The notes beneath the pieces were generated by a model, which saw only the letters and a list, made by a program, of their open reading frames with translations, was not told where the DNA came from and searched no databases. This document shows, one piece after another, positions 55,394-64,000 of a DNA stretch of 64,000 bases (position 1 is the first letter of the stretch; the number at the start of each line of letters is the position of its first letter). Made by a program: the position numbers and the translations under genes. Source of the DNA: CATQGW01 sp965262235 (GTDB lineage Bacteria > Chloroflexota > Dehalococcoidia > Bin125); the NCBI GenBank assembly GCA_965262235.1, contig OZ253504.1, forward strand, positions 62,001-126,000, read 5' to 3'.

Positions 55394-56316
55394 TAGAACG
55401 ATCCTGCCCGGATGCGTGGATCAATGAAACGGTATGAGACGTCGACGAACACGTTGGCCAGCGAGATCGACGCCGCCAACACGATGATCGACGCCTGCAC
55501 CATGGGATAGTCGGAGCGCACGATCGAGTCGATAATCAGCCGTCCCACGCCAGGTCAGGCGAAGACGACCTCGATGATCACCGAGCCGGCGATCAGTCGG
55601 CCGATTCCGATACCCAGGATGGTGGCCACAGGCAGCATGGCGTGCCGCAAGCCATGGCGCACAATCACCGTCCGCTCGGGCAGGCCCTTGGCCCGCGCCG
55701 TGCGGATGAAGTGGGTGTCCATCACCTCGATCATCCCCGAGCGGGTCAGGCGCATGATCGCGGCCATCTCCAGCATGCCCAAAGAGATCTCCGGTAGCAC
55801 CAGGGTACGCCAGCCCTCCGCGCCACCGGTGGGAAACCAGCGCAGGTCGACCGCGAAGAAGAAGATCATCATCAGGCCCAGCCAGAAGCCGGGCACCGCC
55901 TGCCCCACGACAGCCAGCGTGCGCGCCAGCCAGTCCGAAACACGGCCGCGGCGCAGCCCCGCCAGCACCCCCAGGGGGACCGCCGTCACCAGCGCGAATG
56001 CGAGCGCCGCCACGCCGAGCTTGAACGTGTTCCAGGCCCGATCGCCGATCGAATCGAGCGTCGAGACGCCGCCACCGACCCATGAATGTCCGAGGTCGCC
56101 CTGGATCAGATCGCCCAGGAGGTTCAGATATTGCACGCCGATCGAATCGTTCGGACCGAAGCGTTCCTTGATGCCCTCGAAGTCCTCTCTCGTCGCGTCC
56201 GGCCCAGCGAGGAACTGCTCTGGGTTGCCCACCAGCCGCGAAACCAGGAAGACGAGACTGACGACGACCATGACCGCCTGCAGCAGGCGCACGGCGAGGA
56301 AGTTCCAGAACTGCAT
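55393..56316 (-). pseudogene. Dipeptide ABC permease DppB-like (third system), internal TGA
   Basis: The 307-codon frame from ATG 56316 is like the first system's DppB. After IIEVVFA the codon is TGA (55555-55557), where the intact copy has TGG in FAWPGIGRL. The same frame then continues PGVGRLIIDSIVRSDYPMVQASIIVLAASISLANVFVDVSYRFIDPRIRAGSF to a TAA at 55393 that overlaps the next ATG (TAATG). Apart from this one codon the gene is complete. Confidence 0.85.
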
Positions 56317-56480
56317 CGGGATGCCCGTTGCGCGCCGTCCAACGACAGCCCAGATGCCCGACCTCGCAACCGCTGCAGCAGCCGCAAGGCTGCTGCAGCT
56401 GCGGTTACGTCCGATCGGCGCGTTCGCCTGGCCGTCCTACGTCGTCAGCACGTTGATCTGGTTGAACGCCGTCTCGTTGG

Positions 56481-58309
56481 CTAACTGCGCGGCGCCGAGC
56501 GGCCATTGGCCGCCATCGCGTGAGCCGCGCGCATCTCCACCAGGTAGATGAACCCCGCCATCTCGTAGTGCCCGACGAGGAGATCCTCCATCGCCGCCGT
56601 CCGCTCGTCGATGTCCACGCCCCGCAGCTGGGCTTGGTACGCGTCCTCCAGGTCGTCGTACGTCGCCAGCGCGTATGTGCCGTCCGAGGTGTAAAGCGCG
56701 CCGAGATTGCCCTGCTGCTCCGCACCCAGTCCGAAGGGAAAGAGGAACAGGCCCGGCGACTCGAGGCTCCGGGCAACGCCAAAGAACTCACCGGTCGGGA
56801 GCCCCCGCAGCTCGACTTTCACGCCCACGGCCGCGAAGTCCTGCTGCGCGGCCAGCGCGATCGGCGCGGACGGGCCTGCCCCGTCCGGCGGGTAGTACAA
56901 CGTCGTCGAAAAGCCGTCCGCGTAGCCTGCCTCGGCAAGCAGGGCCTTGGCCAGTTCCGCGTCGTAGGCGTAGGGGCCGATCGCTCTCAGCGCCTCGATT
57001 GGAGACGCGAGCATGCCCGGGAACAGTCCATATGAGACGTCTTCCTCGCCGGTCAGCAGGTTGTCGATGATCGTCTGCTTGTTGACCGCGTGGTTCAGAG
57101 CCCTCCGCACGCGTTCATCGTGGAAGGGAGAATCCGCGATGTTCAGGTTGGGCAGGATGTTGGTGGTGGCCGTGGACGACCATCCCCACTCGACCTTGAA
57201 CTTCGGGGCGTCCGCGATCGGCGCCACGACGTCCGCCGACAGCAAGTACGCCACGTCGATCTCGCCCGCCTCGATGCCGGCGATGCGGGATAGCGGCTCC
57301 GGCCGGACGAGGTTGATCTGTCGCTTGTACGAGGCTGCCGTATACGCATTGCCCGACGGGGTTCGTCGCCACTCGTTGTGGTAGTCGTCATTGCGACCCA
57401 TGACGAAGTCGGTGTCCTCGGTGTGGCTGACGAAACGTAGGTAGCCGCTGCCCATCGGATCGGCGTCCACGGCCGCGTCGCCCCGTTCCACCGTGTCCGC
57501 CTTCGACATGACGTACGGAATGGTCAGGGTCGACCCCAGAATCGTGGCATCCGGGCCGTCGGTCGTGAACTTAAAGTGCAGCGTGTGGGTCTGCTCGTAG
57601 CTCACCCAATGCCGTGCGCCGAATGGCGTGCGCGCGCTGGCCCAGCCGCCGGGGTGATCCGATGTCTCCCCGCCCTGGTGATACTCGGCGATGCTCCTCA
57701 CTCGCTCGTGCGTAAAGACCAGATCCTTTGCCGTCAGCTGCTGCGCGTTGTGGAAGAAGACCAGGTCTTTCACGGTCATGTTCCAGGTCACGTCGTCCGG
57801 GTTTTCCCAGCTGACCAAGTTCCCGATGATCGCCTCCGTGTCCGGGTCGTTGCTGATACTCCGCTCGAAGACGCCGTGGGAGTTCCAATAGTTCGTCTGG
57901 CTGCCTGAGTGCTGCGGGTCCAGGCCGCCGTTATCTTCGCCTGGGCGATCCGCAGCGTGGCCTCGGTTCCAATCTCGCCGGCCGCGGGGCCCACCTGCTG
58001 CTGATCTTTCTGCTGCTGCACCTGGGCGACCGCAGCCTCTTCCTGCTGCTCCTGCTGCATGGCCTGCTGTTCGGCCTGCTGCTCGGCCTGCTCTTGCTGC
58101 ATGGCCTGTTCCTGTTGCGGCTGTTGCTGAGCCTGCGCCGCTGCTGGCTGTGCGTCATCGTCATCGCCGCCGCCGCCGCCGCAGCCGCAGCCGCAGCCGA
58201 CCAGCGCCAAACCAGTCGCACCGATACCGGCCCGCGCCGAGGACCGCAATAGCGACCGCCGCGACATCCTGTTGCGCCGCAGCCGTTGCCAGTAGTTTCG
58301 TTCGCTCAT
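56481..58309 (-). pseudogene. ABC transporter substrate-binding protein (fourth), one frameshift
   Basis: It begins MSERNYWQRLRRNRMSRRSLLRS with the Tat motif, lipobox L-V-G-C followed by a C-G repeat, then a Gln/Ala/Glu-rich linker. After LRIAQA near 57930 a missing base shifts the frame. It resumes as EDNGGLDPQHSGSQTNYW and runs clean through SYEQTHTLHFKFTTDGPDATILG and INLVRPEPLSRIAGIEAGEIDVAYLL to the stop at 56481. The C terminus (MAANGRSAPRS) is shorter than in the first binding protein. The two broken permeases follow on the same strand. With the single base restored the protein would be almost complete. Confidence 0.85.
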
Positions 58310-58382
58310 CGGAGCACTCCGTCCTGTGTCGCCGACCCCTTCTCGCAGGGACCAGCGTTTCGTGGTTCGGAGTCCCCCCCGC

Positions 58383-58482
58383 ATGTCAAGCGGCCGCGTA
58401 TCCGGCCCCTTGCACTCGCGTGGGATATCTCGACCACCTGAGGCGATGACGTCGATTCAGCTGATTGTGCAACTAGCGCAGA
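58383..58482. repeat. Direct duplicate, copy 2, upstream of binding protein 4
   Basis: This is the counterpart of 54411-54510: same order, same spacing, few mismatches (atgtcaagcggccgc to aactagcgcaga). It again joins a DppC end with a binding-protein leader. Confidence 0.8.
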
Positions 58483-58673
58483 CTGCGCAGGCGCGGGTCG
58501 AGCGCGTCCCGCACCCGGTCGCCCATCAGGTTGCCGGTCAGTGAGGCCACCAGGATGGCGACGATGCGCATCAGCAAGCGGTCCCGGCACGCCAGGTTCC
58601 ACGAGACCATGCGCGAGTCCGAGACCGCCGCCACATGCGCCCCGGCGTCCGACAGTGTGATCGGCAAGGCCAC
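58473..58673 (-). pseudogene. Fused remnants: amidohydrolase-like piece plus DppC C terminus
   Basis: The frame MALPITLSDAGAHVAAVSDSRMVSW resembles a late metal-site segment of amidohydrolases such as D-aminoacylases (LSDAGAH). It passes directly into ASLTGNLMGDRVRDALDPRLRSLR, the conserved C terminus of DppC-like permeases, and stops. Neither part is functional. It marks the end of a further transporter copy that was deleted. Confidence 0.6.
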
Positions 58674-58830
58674 GCGATGGTCCTAAGTCACAGCAGAATG
58701 TGTCGCCAGATCTTGCGGACAGAACGTCCCAATCGATTGCGGACAAGTCGGTCCCTTAACGGGCTTGGACGTAGCTGTGGGCACGGTCTTGCTACGCAGT
58801 CGGTTAGCGCGTCGGTTCCACAGAACCAAC

Positions 58831-58923
58831 GTGATTCGCAACTCAAAGGGTCTCGATCTTGTCGAGCTTGGTGGACCTAGCGAGACCATACTGCGAACTT
58901 TCTCGCGGGAGGTGACTCTGTAG
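58831..58923 (+). pseudogene. C-terminal remnant of a serine recombinase
   Basis: The frame ending at TAG 58921-58923 reads GLDLVELGGPSETILRTFSREVTL. The recombinase at 36986-38617 ends GGPSKTVLRTFVWELPLV, and the shared G-G-P-S-x-T-x-L-R-T-F tail is typical for large serine recombinases. Only about 30 codons remain recognisable. It suggests an integrated element once ended here, just left of the 59.4-64 kb module. Confidence 0.6.
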
Positions 58924-59418
58924 CAACCCGACTCCGCAAGTGCATTCGCGTCGCAGGTGCCTTTCTGTGATCGTAGACCGAATTCGCTCCCATCAAGCAC
59001 GGAATCGGCAATGAGGCCGAGGGGAAGATCCTTGGCGTACCGCCTAGGTAGCCGAATGCCTTGGGAACCGGAGGAAGCCTAGATCGGGAGATGGACCTGG
59101 TGCGTGACCTGAACTGTTCAGTCTCCCTGCGGTTCGAGTCCAAGAGAGTGGGCCGCACCGCGTTCTCCGTGCATATTGGTCGGCTGTACGAGCCTGCATT
59201 GTCGTCGGCCGATGCGAAGGTCTGGCGTGCACCATCGGGCAGCGCCAGGCTCAGCCTGCGACCGACTCTGACCTACGCTCGTCCGCCGGGCAAGCGGGCT
59301 GTTTGATCAGCGCCTCACCGCCGTCTTCTCCCTAGCGCGCTGGCCGTGCTGACGCGGACTCGGGAACAGGACTAGATGCTGGAGTCCGAGTTCACGTCAT
59401 CCGAGAAGCGCCCTCGAC
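58924..59418. other. Intergenic stretch of 495 bases, no gene recognised
   Basis: Short frames cross both strands, none with motifs. It separates the recombinase remnant from the replication-relaxation-like pseudogene. Confidence 0.4.
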
Positions 59419-60237
59419 TTGATCGGTGACTGGCCCCGGCTCAGACCCGCCCAGCTTGCTCGCTTCTTCGGCGTCGCGCGCCACCGCATCTCTCGCCGCA
59501 CGGCCGCGCAGGAGCGGCGCGAACTGCTGACCGGACCGCGAATCGACGGCCATCACAGGATTGCTTTGAACGGCGAGGGACTGGCTCTGCTCGCTCGATG
59601 CAACCGCGCCTCGGTGGGCGCGGCGCTCGAGCGCTGGAGCACTGACCTGCTCAACCCTGGGGTGCCACTCTCCTGGCGCAACGTGCTCGGAGGCAGAACC
59701 GGCGATTTGCTGCGCAACTTCTGCGCCCACTGCGAGTTGGTTCGCGAGTTCCTCGCCGCGCTGGCCGGACAGGGTCGCGCGCAGAGTTCGGAACGGACCC
59801 GGCTTGACCCGCCCCAACGCGCCTCGCGCACCTTCCCCCTCCAAGGGTGACTGCGTTTGATGCAGCCCGTTGCTGTAGGCGGCATCCGCTCCGACGGCTG
59901 TGACCACGCGTTCCTCCTCGTGCGGGAGCGTCGCGCGATTCGGCCCTCGACGATGGCCGACCGAATCGCGCCGCGCTAGCGGTGCTTCAGCACGCATCGG
60001 CCGATTGACGACTGCGGTGCACGTCCGCTCGTCCTCGTCGCCTTCGTGGACGAACTTGCATCTGACCACTTTCGGCCCGTGGCCCATTCGGTGATGCGCT
60101 CCTCAGGCATCGCGTTGCCAGTGCCCGTCTCCCACGTGGAGCTGATGCGTCGCTTCGGCGGCATGGGTCGAGCTTGGTACCGGCCCAAAGCACGTGAACC
60201 CGGCAACGCATTCGGCAAACCCGAGCTGGTGAGCTAG
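59419..60237 (+). pseudogene. Replication-relaxation family protein with two nonsense codons
   Basis: One frame from TTG 59419 to TAG 60237 carries a winged-helix start (LRPAQLARFFGVARHRISRRTAAQERREL). Next come LNGEGLALLARCNRASVGAALERWS and PLSWRNVLGGRTGDLLRNFCAHCELVREFLAALAGQ. After a TGA at 59848 it continues with LRLMQPVAVGGIRSDG and FLLVRERRAIRPSTMADRIAP; after a TAG near 59980 it continues with STHRPIDDCGARPLVLVAFVDELASDHFRPVA. The order and spacing match replication-relaxation proteins found on plasmids and integrative elements. Two stops in an unshifted frame point to true decay and not indel error. Confidence 0.7.
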
Positions 60238-60301
60238 AAGAGAGCGGGCGCAGCAGCTGCAGGCTAATCTGGAGTCAGACGTTGGCAGCGAGAGGATCAA
60301 A

Positions 60302-63300
60302 GTGCCTCGAACGCCGGCCGCCGGGGAGCAAGCTGCCTTGGCAGGGTACAAGTGGCAATATGACAACATCGCGAGACTCGTTTACGACGCGATTCGAGAC
60401 GGCGAGCTCGTTTCTATTCGTCTGACCGATCCGAATGCTGGGCAAGTCGACGACCTGGTTCTAGTTCGCAAGGGACGGACTGACGCATACCAGTTCAGGA
60501 CTGGTGGAGAAACCGTCACGTTCCGTGGTATCACTCGGGACCAGAGGACACGGGGCGGTTCCAATGCGCAGCCTTTGATTCGGGCCCTGGCCGACGCGTG
60601 GAGAAATTTTCGAGGCGCCGGCGAGCAGGCCCATGTTCACTTCTTTACGGACATGGCAGCCTCCGTCCACGATCACGTTGTTGGCCCCGACAACCCCGAC
60701 CGCCCTGTCCCCGACCACTTCAAAGCGTTCGTGTCAAGGGCCTTAGAACCGCTGCGTATCGGAACTCAAACCATTGATCAGATCGACGAGAGATGGGGAC
60801 CCGCCCTTGCGTCGCTCCAAGAACGAAGTGGGGTGAGTGCGCAGGAGTTCGTCCCGTTTCTTCGATCGCTTCACTTTGACTTGAACGCCAGATCAGGTCT
60901 TGACAGATCGACACCAGCACGACGGTCCAACCTCAAAGCCCTCTCCGACCGACTCTTACGACTGGCATCCGAGGTTGATGGCGTTGTTGAGCTCGACACC
61001 GAGCAGCTACTTGTCCTCATGGGTTGGCAGCACCGTACGAGGTTGCACAGCGCGCACCACTTCCCCGTCAACCTGGCTACATATGCGCCTTTATCTCATG
61101 CAATCGACGAACTAAGCGAATTGATCAGATACCGAGACCGCGGCTACATCGCAGTCGTCGGTCCGCCGGGCACTGGGAAGTCGACGTTGCTGACTCAATC
61201 AATGTCCGGAACGTCAGACCGAGTGATCCGCTACTACGCGTATGTCCCTGAGACGGATGCGGCAAGAACGCGATTGACTGGGCGCTCGTTTCTTCACGAC
61301 GTTGTCATCGAACTCAAGAGATCCGGACTCCAAGGACAGGATCGCGAACTCACGAGCGACGACCCCAACGAACTGCGTCGGCAGCGAGCTGAGCTGTTCG
61401 ATGCAGCAAGCCAGGAATTTGGCGAGTCAGGGCACCGCACGATCATCGTCGTGGACGGCCTCGACCACGTCGAGCGGGAGTACGCGGGCAACGACGGGTT
61501 GTTGTCTGAGCTTCCGCGGCCGGACGAGTTGCCTGTGGGCGTGCTTTTCGTGGTCGGAACCCGCAGGTTGAGTCCCCTCAGGCCCGACGTGCGACAACAT
61601 GTGCAAGACGACGATGCAGTAGTCGACCTCTCCCAGCACCCACTGTTGCATCCTGCCGTTCGTGAAATCTGCCGGCGCGTGCCAGGCGTGTCGGAGCTCG
61701 GTGAGGAGGTCCATCAACTCATCGTTGAGCGAACTGCCGGCCATCCCCTGTCGCTAAGCTATCTGCTCAACAAGCTGCGCCGTGTTCGAACCGATTCGGC
61801 TCGCGCGATTCTGGAATCAACTCCCAAATACACCGGCGACATAGCGGCAACCTATCAGGCCATCTGGGACGAAGTAGAACCCGACGATGCCTTGGTTCGC
61901 ATCTTCGCCGTATGCTCGCGGTTGCGAATAGGCTTCAAGACGAAGTGGCTCGATAACGTCCTACTGAATGTGCCTTTGGGGCGTGAGGCTACACAGCGCT
62001 TCATCCGCGACTTCCAACATCTGTTCCACGTCAACAACGACGAATGGACGTTCTTCCATGACTCGTTCCGGCAGTTCGCCGCCGAGCTCACTGCGCTCGG
62101 ACCAAACGGCGTTCCAGCGACAGACGCTGATGCGACCGCGCACCGGGTAGTCGCCGAGGAATGCGCTCGATCCGAAGACTGGCGTCTCGCAGGGGAGGAG
62201 CTGTACCACCGGTACTTGGGCCACCAGAACGACGAGGTTCTCGCCTTAGCAAGCCAGGCTGCTTGGCGCTATCAGTTCCAGCTCCTGCGCTCTCCGTCGC
62301 TTATTCGACACGACATCGAGCTGGTCCTGCAGGTTGCGGCTGACCGGGCCGATGTGATCTCAATGTTGCGCGCGATGCTCGGACTGGCCGAGCTTCAAAG
62401 TCGAATCTCCGTGCTGGAGAGCATCGACTTGCCAGCAGCGTTTTACCAAGGCGGTCTCGTTGACGAAGCAATCGAGTGGTGCTCGGGCAAGAACCCCGCA
62501 GTTCTCTTGGCGCATCGATACAACCTCGCTTGGATGCTGGGTCGGGAAGGCAACGCGGCTGGACGGTATCTGTTCGACGGAAATGAACATCAAGGACTTG
62601 ACGAGCCGAGTGACCTCAGGATCGCAGGACACGAGCATGACGCGGCGCTGGCATGGACGCGCTCCGCAGCCATGTTTAGGCCGATCCCATCTGTGATAAA
62701 GAGCATCGAAAATCTGCTTGACAAGCAGGAACCGGCCGGACACGGGGTGCATCGTCGACACGAGGATGAGGCTTGGAGTCGCTATGAACTGATGATGCGG
62801 GAGCTGATTGACGCGACTCTGGACCTTGGAGATCGACCTGGGCTCGAAGCGATGGATGAGGCTCTCGCCCGGCGGTTGACAACTCTCGAATCCAGTGCCG
62901 ATCTCGCTGCAGGCCCGTCAGCTGAACATCGAGCGCGGCAACCTCGGCGGGTCGCGGCAATGGTCGATTTGCGTATCCGCGCAGCCACTGCCTTGTGCGA
63001 AGCCGGGCAGGACGCACAAGTCGTCGCACGAAACGTCGCTTCCTTGCTGGCCGATGGCCACTCGATGTCGACGTTTCGATCCACGCTGCTCAACGCCGCG
63101 GAGTTACTTGCCGACTGCGGCCTAAGCGAGCAGGCGGGACGCCTGCTTGACCTTAGCCAACACGAGCGGGCACTCACCGCGGCCGATCTCACGACTGACC
63201 GTCGCGAAGAGGCGGCGGACGAGAAGTTCCGATATTGGCGACTTCGCCACCGTCTCGCGACCTGCGACGGGGAGGTTCCCGCGTCGATCTCCCCAGAACC

Positions 63301-64000
63301 TGAGACGCCCGCGGGAAATCGAATTCCTCAGGACGCGCCGATGCATCGCGATACTGACGCGATCGAGTTTTCCGAGCGAGTGGACGTTCTCGTCCGGGAA
63401 CTCGCTCGAATCGACGCTGGAACGCAAAGAGGAGAAAAGGAGAACATTGGCCGCGTGTGGTCGATCGTGCTGCGAGCAATTGATGTGGTCCCCGCAGCCA
63501 GGTCGAGACCGGGTATATCGCGGCGAGGTAACCCACTACGAGCGCCAAGTCTCCTCGAGACCGCCACGGACGTTGTGACGAACTACGGCGACGGACTACC
63601 GCAACGTCTCAGTGACGAACTTTGCGGACGATTCCGAGAGCACCCCATCGGCTGGCTGGCGACGCCACTACTTGATGTCCTGCAAACGCTGAAGGCGGCG
63701 GGCGCGGAGGTAAGTTGGGAGGATGATGTGCTGGTGGCTCACGAGGCGAGCGCGGCCGAGGAGAACGTTCATCAGAAGGTCGAGCAGATGGCGGATCTCA
63801 TCCACCATTATTCGGATGCCGGTCACTACGTGAGGGCCGCAGAGTTGGCGCGCGATCTGCCACGGGCGGCATTCGCGGTCGGATTCCGTAAGGACCACCA
63901 GTTCGATGAATGGGTTGGCTGGTACGCCGCCGCAGTCGCCGAGCCCGGCGGCAATCAGTTCATTGGGGATGGATCCTGGCTGGCGCAGCTCCTGTCGGCC
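60302..64000 (+). CDS. STAND-type NTPase with N-terminal Cap4/DUF4297-like domain, probable defence protein, 3' end outside window
   Basis: A single frame from GTG 60302 (gagagg six bases upstream) is open to the window edge: at least 1233 codons. Residues about 10-130 resemble the N-terminal nuclease-like domain of Cap4/Avs-type proteins: GYKWQYDNIARLVYDAI, then V-D50-D-L-V-L, then Y-Q64-F-R66. The usual Q-x-K is Q-F-R here, so catalysis is in doubt. The P-loop domain has Walker A G-P-P-G-T-G-K-S-T at 287-295 and Walker B I-I-V-V-D385-G-L-D with H-V. A winged-helix-like segment follows (FFHDSFRQFAAEL near residue 585), then a long helical C-terminal array. This is the STAND plan: sensor, switch, effector. 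The gene uses more A/T-ending codons than its neighbours, a sign of transfer. It lies after a broken replication-relaxation gene. Confidence 0.78.
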   Translation, partial: MPRTPAAGEQAALAGYKWQYDNIARLVYDAIRDGELVSIRLTDPNAGQVDDLVLVRKGRTDAYQFRTGGETVTFRGITRDQRTRGGSNAQPLIRALADAWRNFRGAGEQAHVHFFTDMAASVHDHVVGPDNPDRPVPDHFKAFVSRALEPLRIGTQTIDQIDERWGPALASLQERSGVSAQEFVPFLRSLHFDLNARSGLDRSTPARRSNLKALSDRLLRLASEVDGVVELDTEQLLVLMGWQHRTRLHSAHHFPVNLATYAPLSHAIDELSELIRYRDRGYIAVVGPPGTGKSTLLTQSMSGTSDRVIRYYAYVPETDAARTRLTGRSFLHDVVIELKRSGLQGQDRELTSDDPNELRRQRAELFDAASQEFGESGHRTIIVVDGLDHVEREYAGNDGLLSELPRPDELPVGVLFVVGTRRLSPLRPDVRQHVQDDDAVVDLSQHPLLHPAVREICRRVPGVSELGEEVHQLIVERTAGHPLSLSYLLNKLRRVRTDSARAILESTPKYTGDIAATYQAIWDEVEPDDALVRIFAVCSRLRIGFKTKWLDNVLLNVPLGREATQRFIRDFQHLFHVNNDEWTFFHDSFRQFAAELTALGPNGVPATDADATAHRVVAEECARSEDWRLAGEELYHRYLGHQNDEVLALASQAAWRYQFQLLRSPSLIRHDIELVLQVAADRADVISMLRAMLGLAELQSRISVLESIDLPAAFYQGGLVDEAIEWCSGKNPAVLLAHRYNLAWMLGREGNAAGRYLFDGNEHQGLDEPSDLRIAGHEHDAALAWTRSAAMFRPIPSVIKSIENLLDKQEPAGHGVHRRHEDEAWSRYELMMRELIDATLDLGDRPGLEAMDEALARRLTTLESSADLAAGPSAEHRARQPRRVAAMVDLRIRAATALCEAGQDAQVVARNVASLLADGHSMSTFRSTLLNAAELLADCGLSEQAGRLLDLSQHERALTAADLTTDRREEAADEKFRYWRLRHRLATCDGEVPASISPEPETPAGNRIPQDAPMHRDTDAIEFSERVDVLVRELARIDAGTQRGEKENIGRVWSIVLRAIDVVPAARSRPGISRRGNPLRAPSLLETATDVVTNYGDGLPQRLSDELCGRFREHPIGWLATPLLDVLQTLKAAGAEVSWEDDVLVAHEASAAEENVHQKVEQMADLIHHYSDAGHYVRAAELARDLPRAAFAVGFRKDHQFDEWVGWYAAAVAEPGGNQFIGDGSWLAQLLSA

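Noticed and set aside
54501..56316. In-frame TGA in two permeases read as selenocysteine
   Set aside because: The replaced residue is a conserved Trp in membrane proteins without redox function. I see no hairpin of the right kind after the codons, and the neighbouring genes are broken by indels, so nonsense decay is the better explanation.

Overview
The window is a GC-rich bacterial segment. Its paralogue content is type III CoA-transferases, flavin-dependent (LLM-class) oxidoreductases, SDRs, aldo/keto reductases, dipeptide-type ABC transporters with Tat/lipoprotein binding proteins, haloalkane dehalogenase and a cluster of selenoproteins. That mix best fits an uncultured Chloroflexota lineage of the SAR202/Dehalococcoidia kind, probably marine or host-associated. 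This placement is inference from gene content; no rRNA or marker gene is present.

Layout. 0-3.5 kb: the tail of an unknown gene and a type I restriction HsdR. 3.7-7.2 kb: a large secreted protein with plant-type leucine-rich repeats. 7.9-12.5 kb: a broken trypsin-like gene, an aldo/keto reductase, and a DUF35/thiolase/HAD-like operon. 12.9-17.3 kb: three genes with in-frame UGA that I read as selenocysteine. They are a redoxin (W-U-P-F-C), an AhpD-like protein (C-S-V-U) and a UGSC-type protein (U-G-G-C) that overlaps a partner gene. Two of the UGAs are followed at the right distance by perfect stems with a G-initiated 3-nt loop. A normal stop-codon reading splits all three genes. 17.3-24 kb: two CoA-transferases and a dipeptide transporter. 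24-32 kb: serine hydrolase, double-thioredoxin-fold oxidoreductase, DUF3179 lipoprotein, reductase, carboxylesterase and SDR. 32.4-34.4 kb: an insert with tRNA-Ser(CGA) and an AT-rich secreted metallopeptidase-like gene, flanked by a duplicated SDR 3' end.

36-41 kb is a mobile module: a HTH protein, a frameshifted large serine recombinase, an IS630-type insertion and an excisionase-like HTH protein. 41-45 kb is a second intact dipeptide transporter. 45.5-60.2 kb mixes intact enzymes (haloalkane dehalogenase, two tandem-duplicated flavin oxidoreductases, an acyl-CoA dehydrogenase-like protein) with many truncated, frameshifted or nonsense-mutated genes, including a third transporter region with two binding proteins. 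From 60.3 kb to the right edge runs one uninterrupted reading frame for a STAND-type NTPase with an N-terminal domain resembling defence-system nuclease domains. With HsdR it suggests defence functions at both ends.

A family of paired GC-rich hairpins with degenerate terminal inverted repeats is scattered between genes from 9.6 to 24.1 kb and looks like a non-autonomous mobile element. Nearly all disrupted genes lie right of 36 kb, the trypsin-like gene being the main exception, so local decay is more likely than uniform sequencing error. Individual single-base indels cannot be assigned to either cause from the sequence alone.
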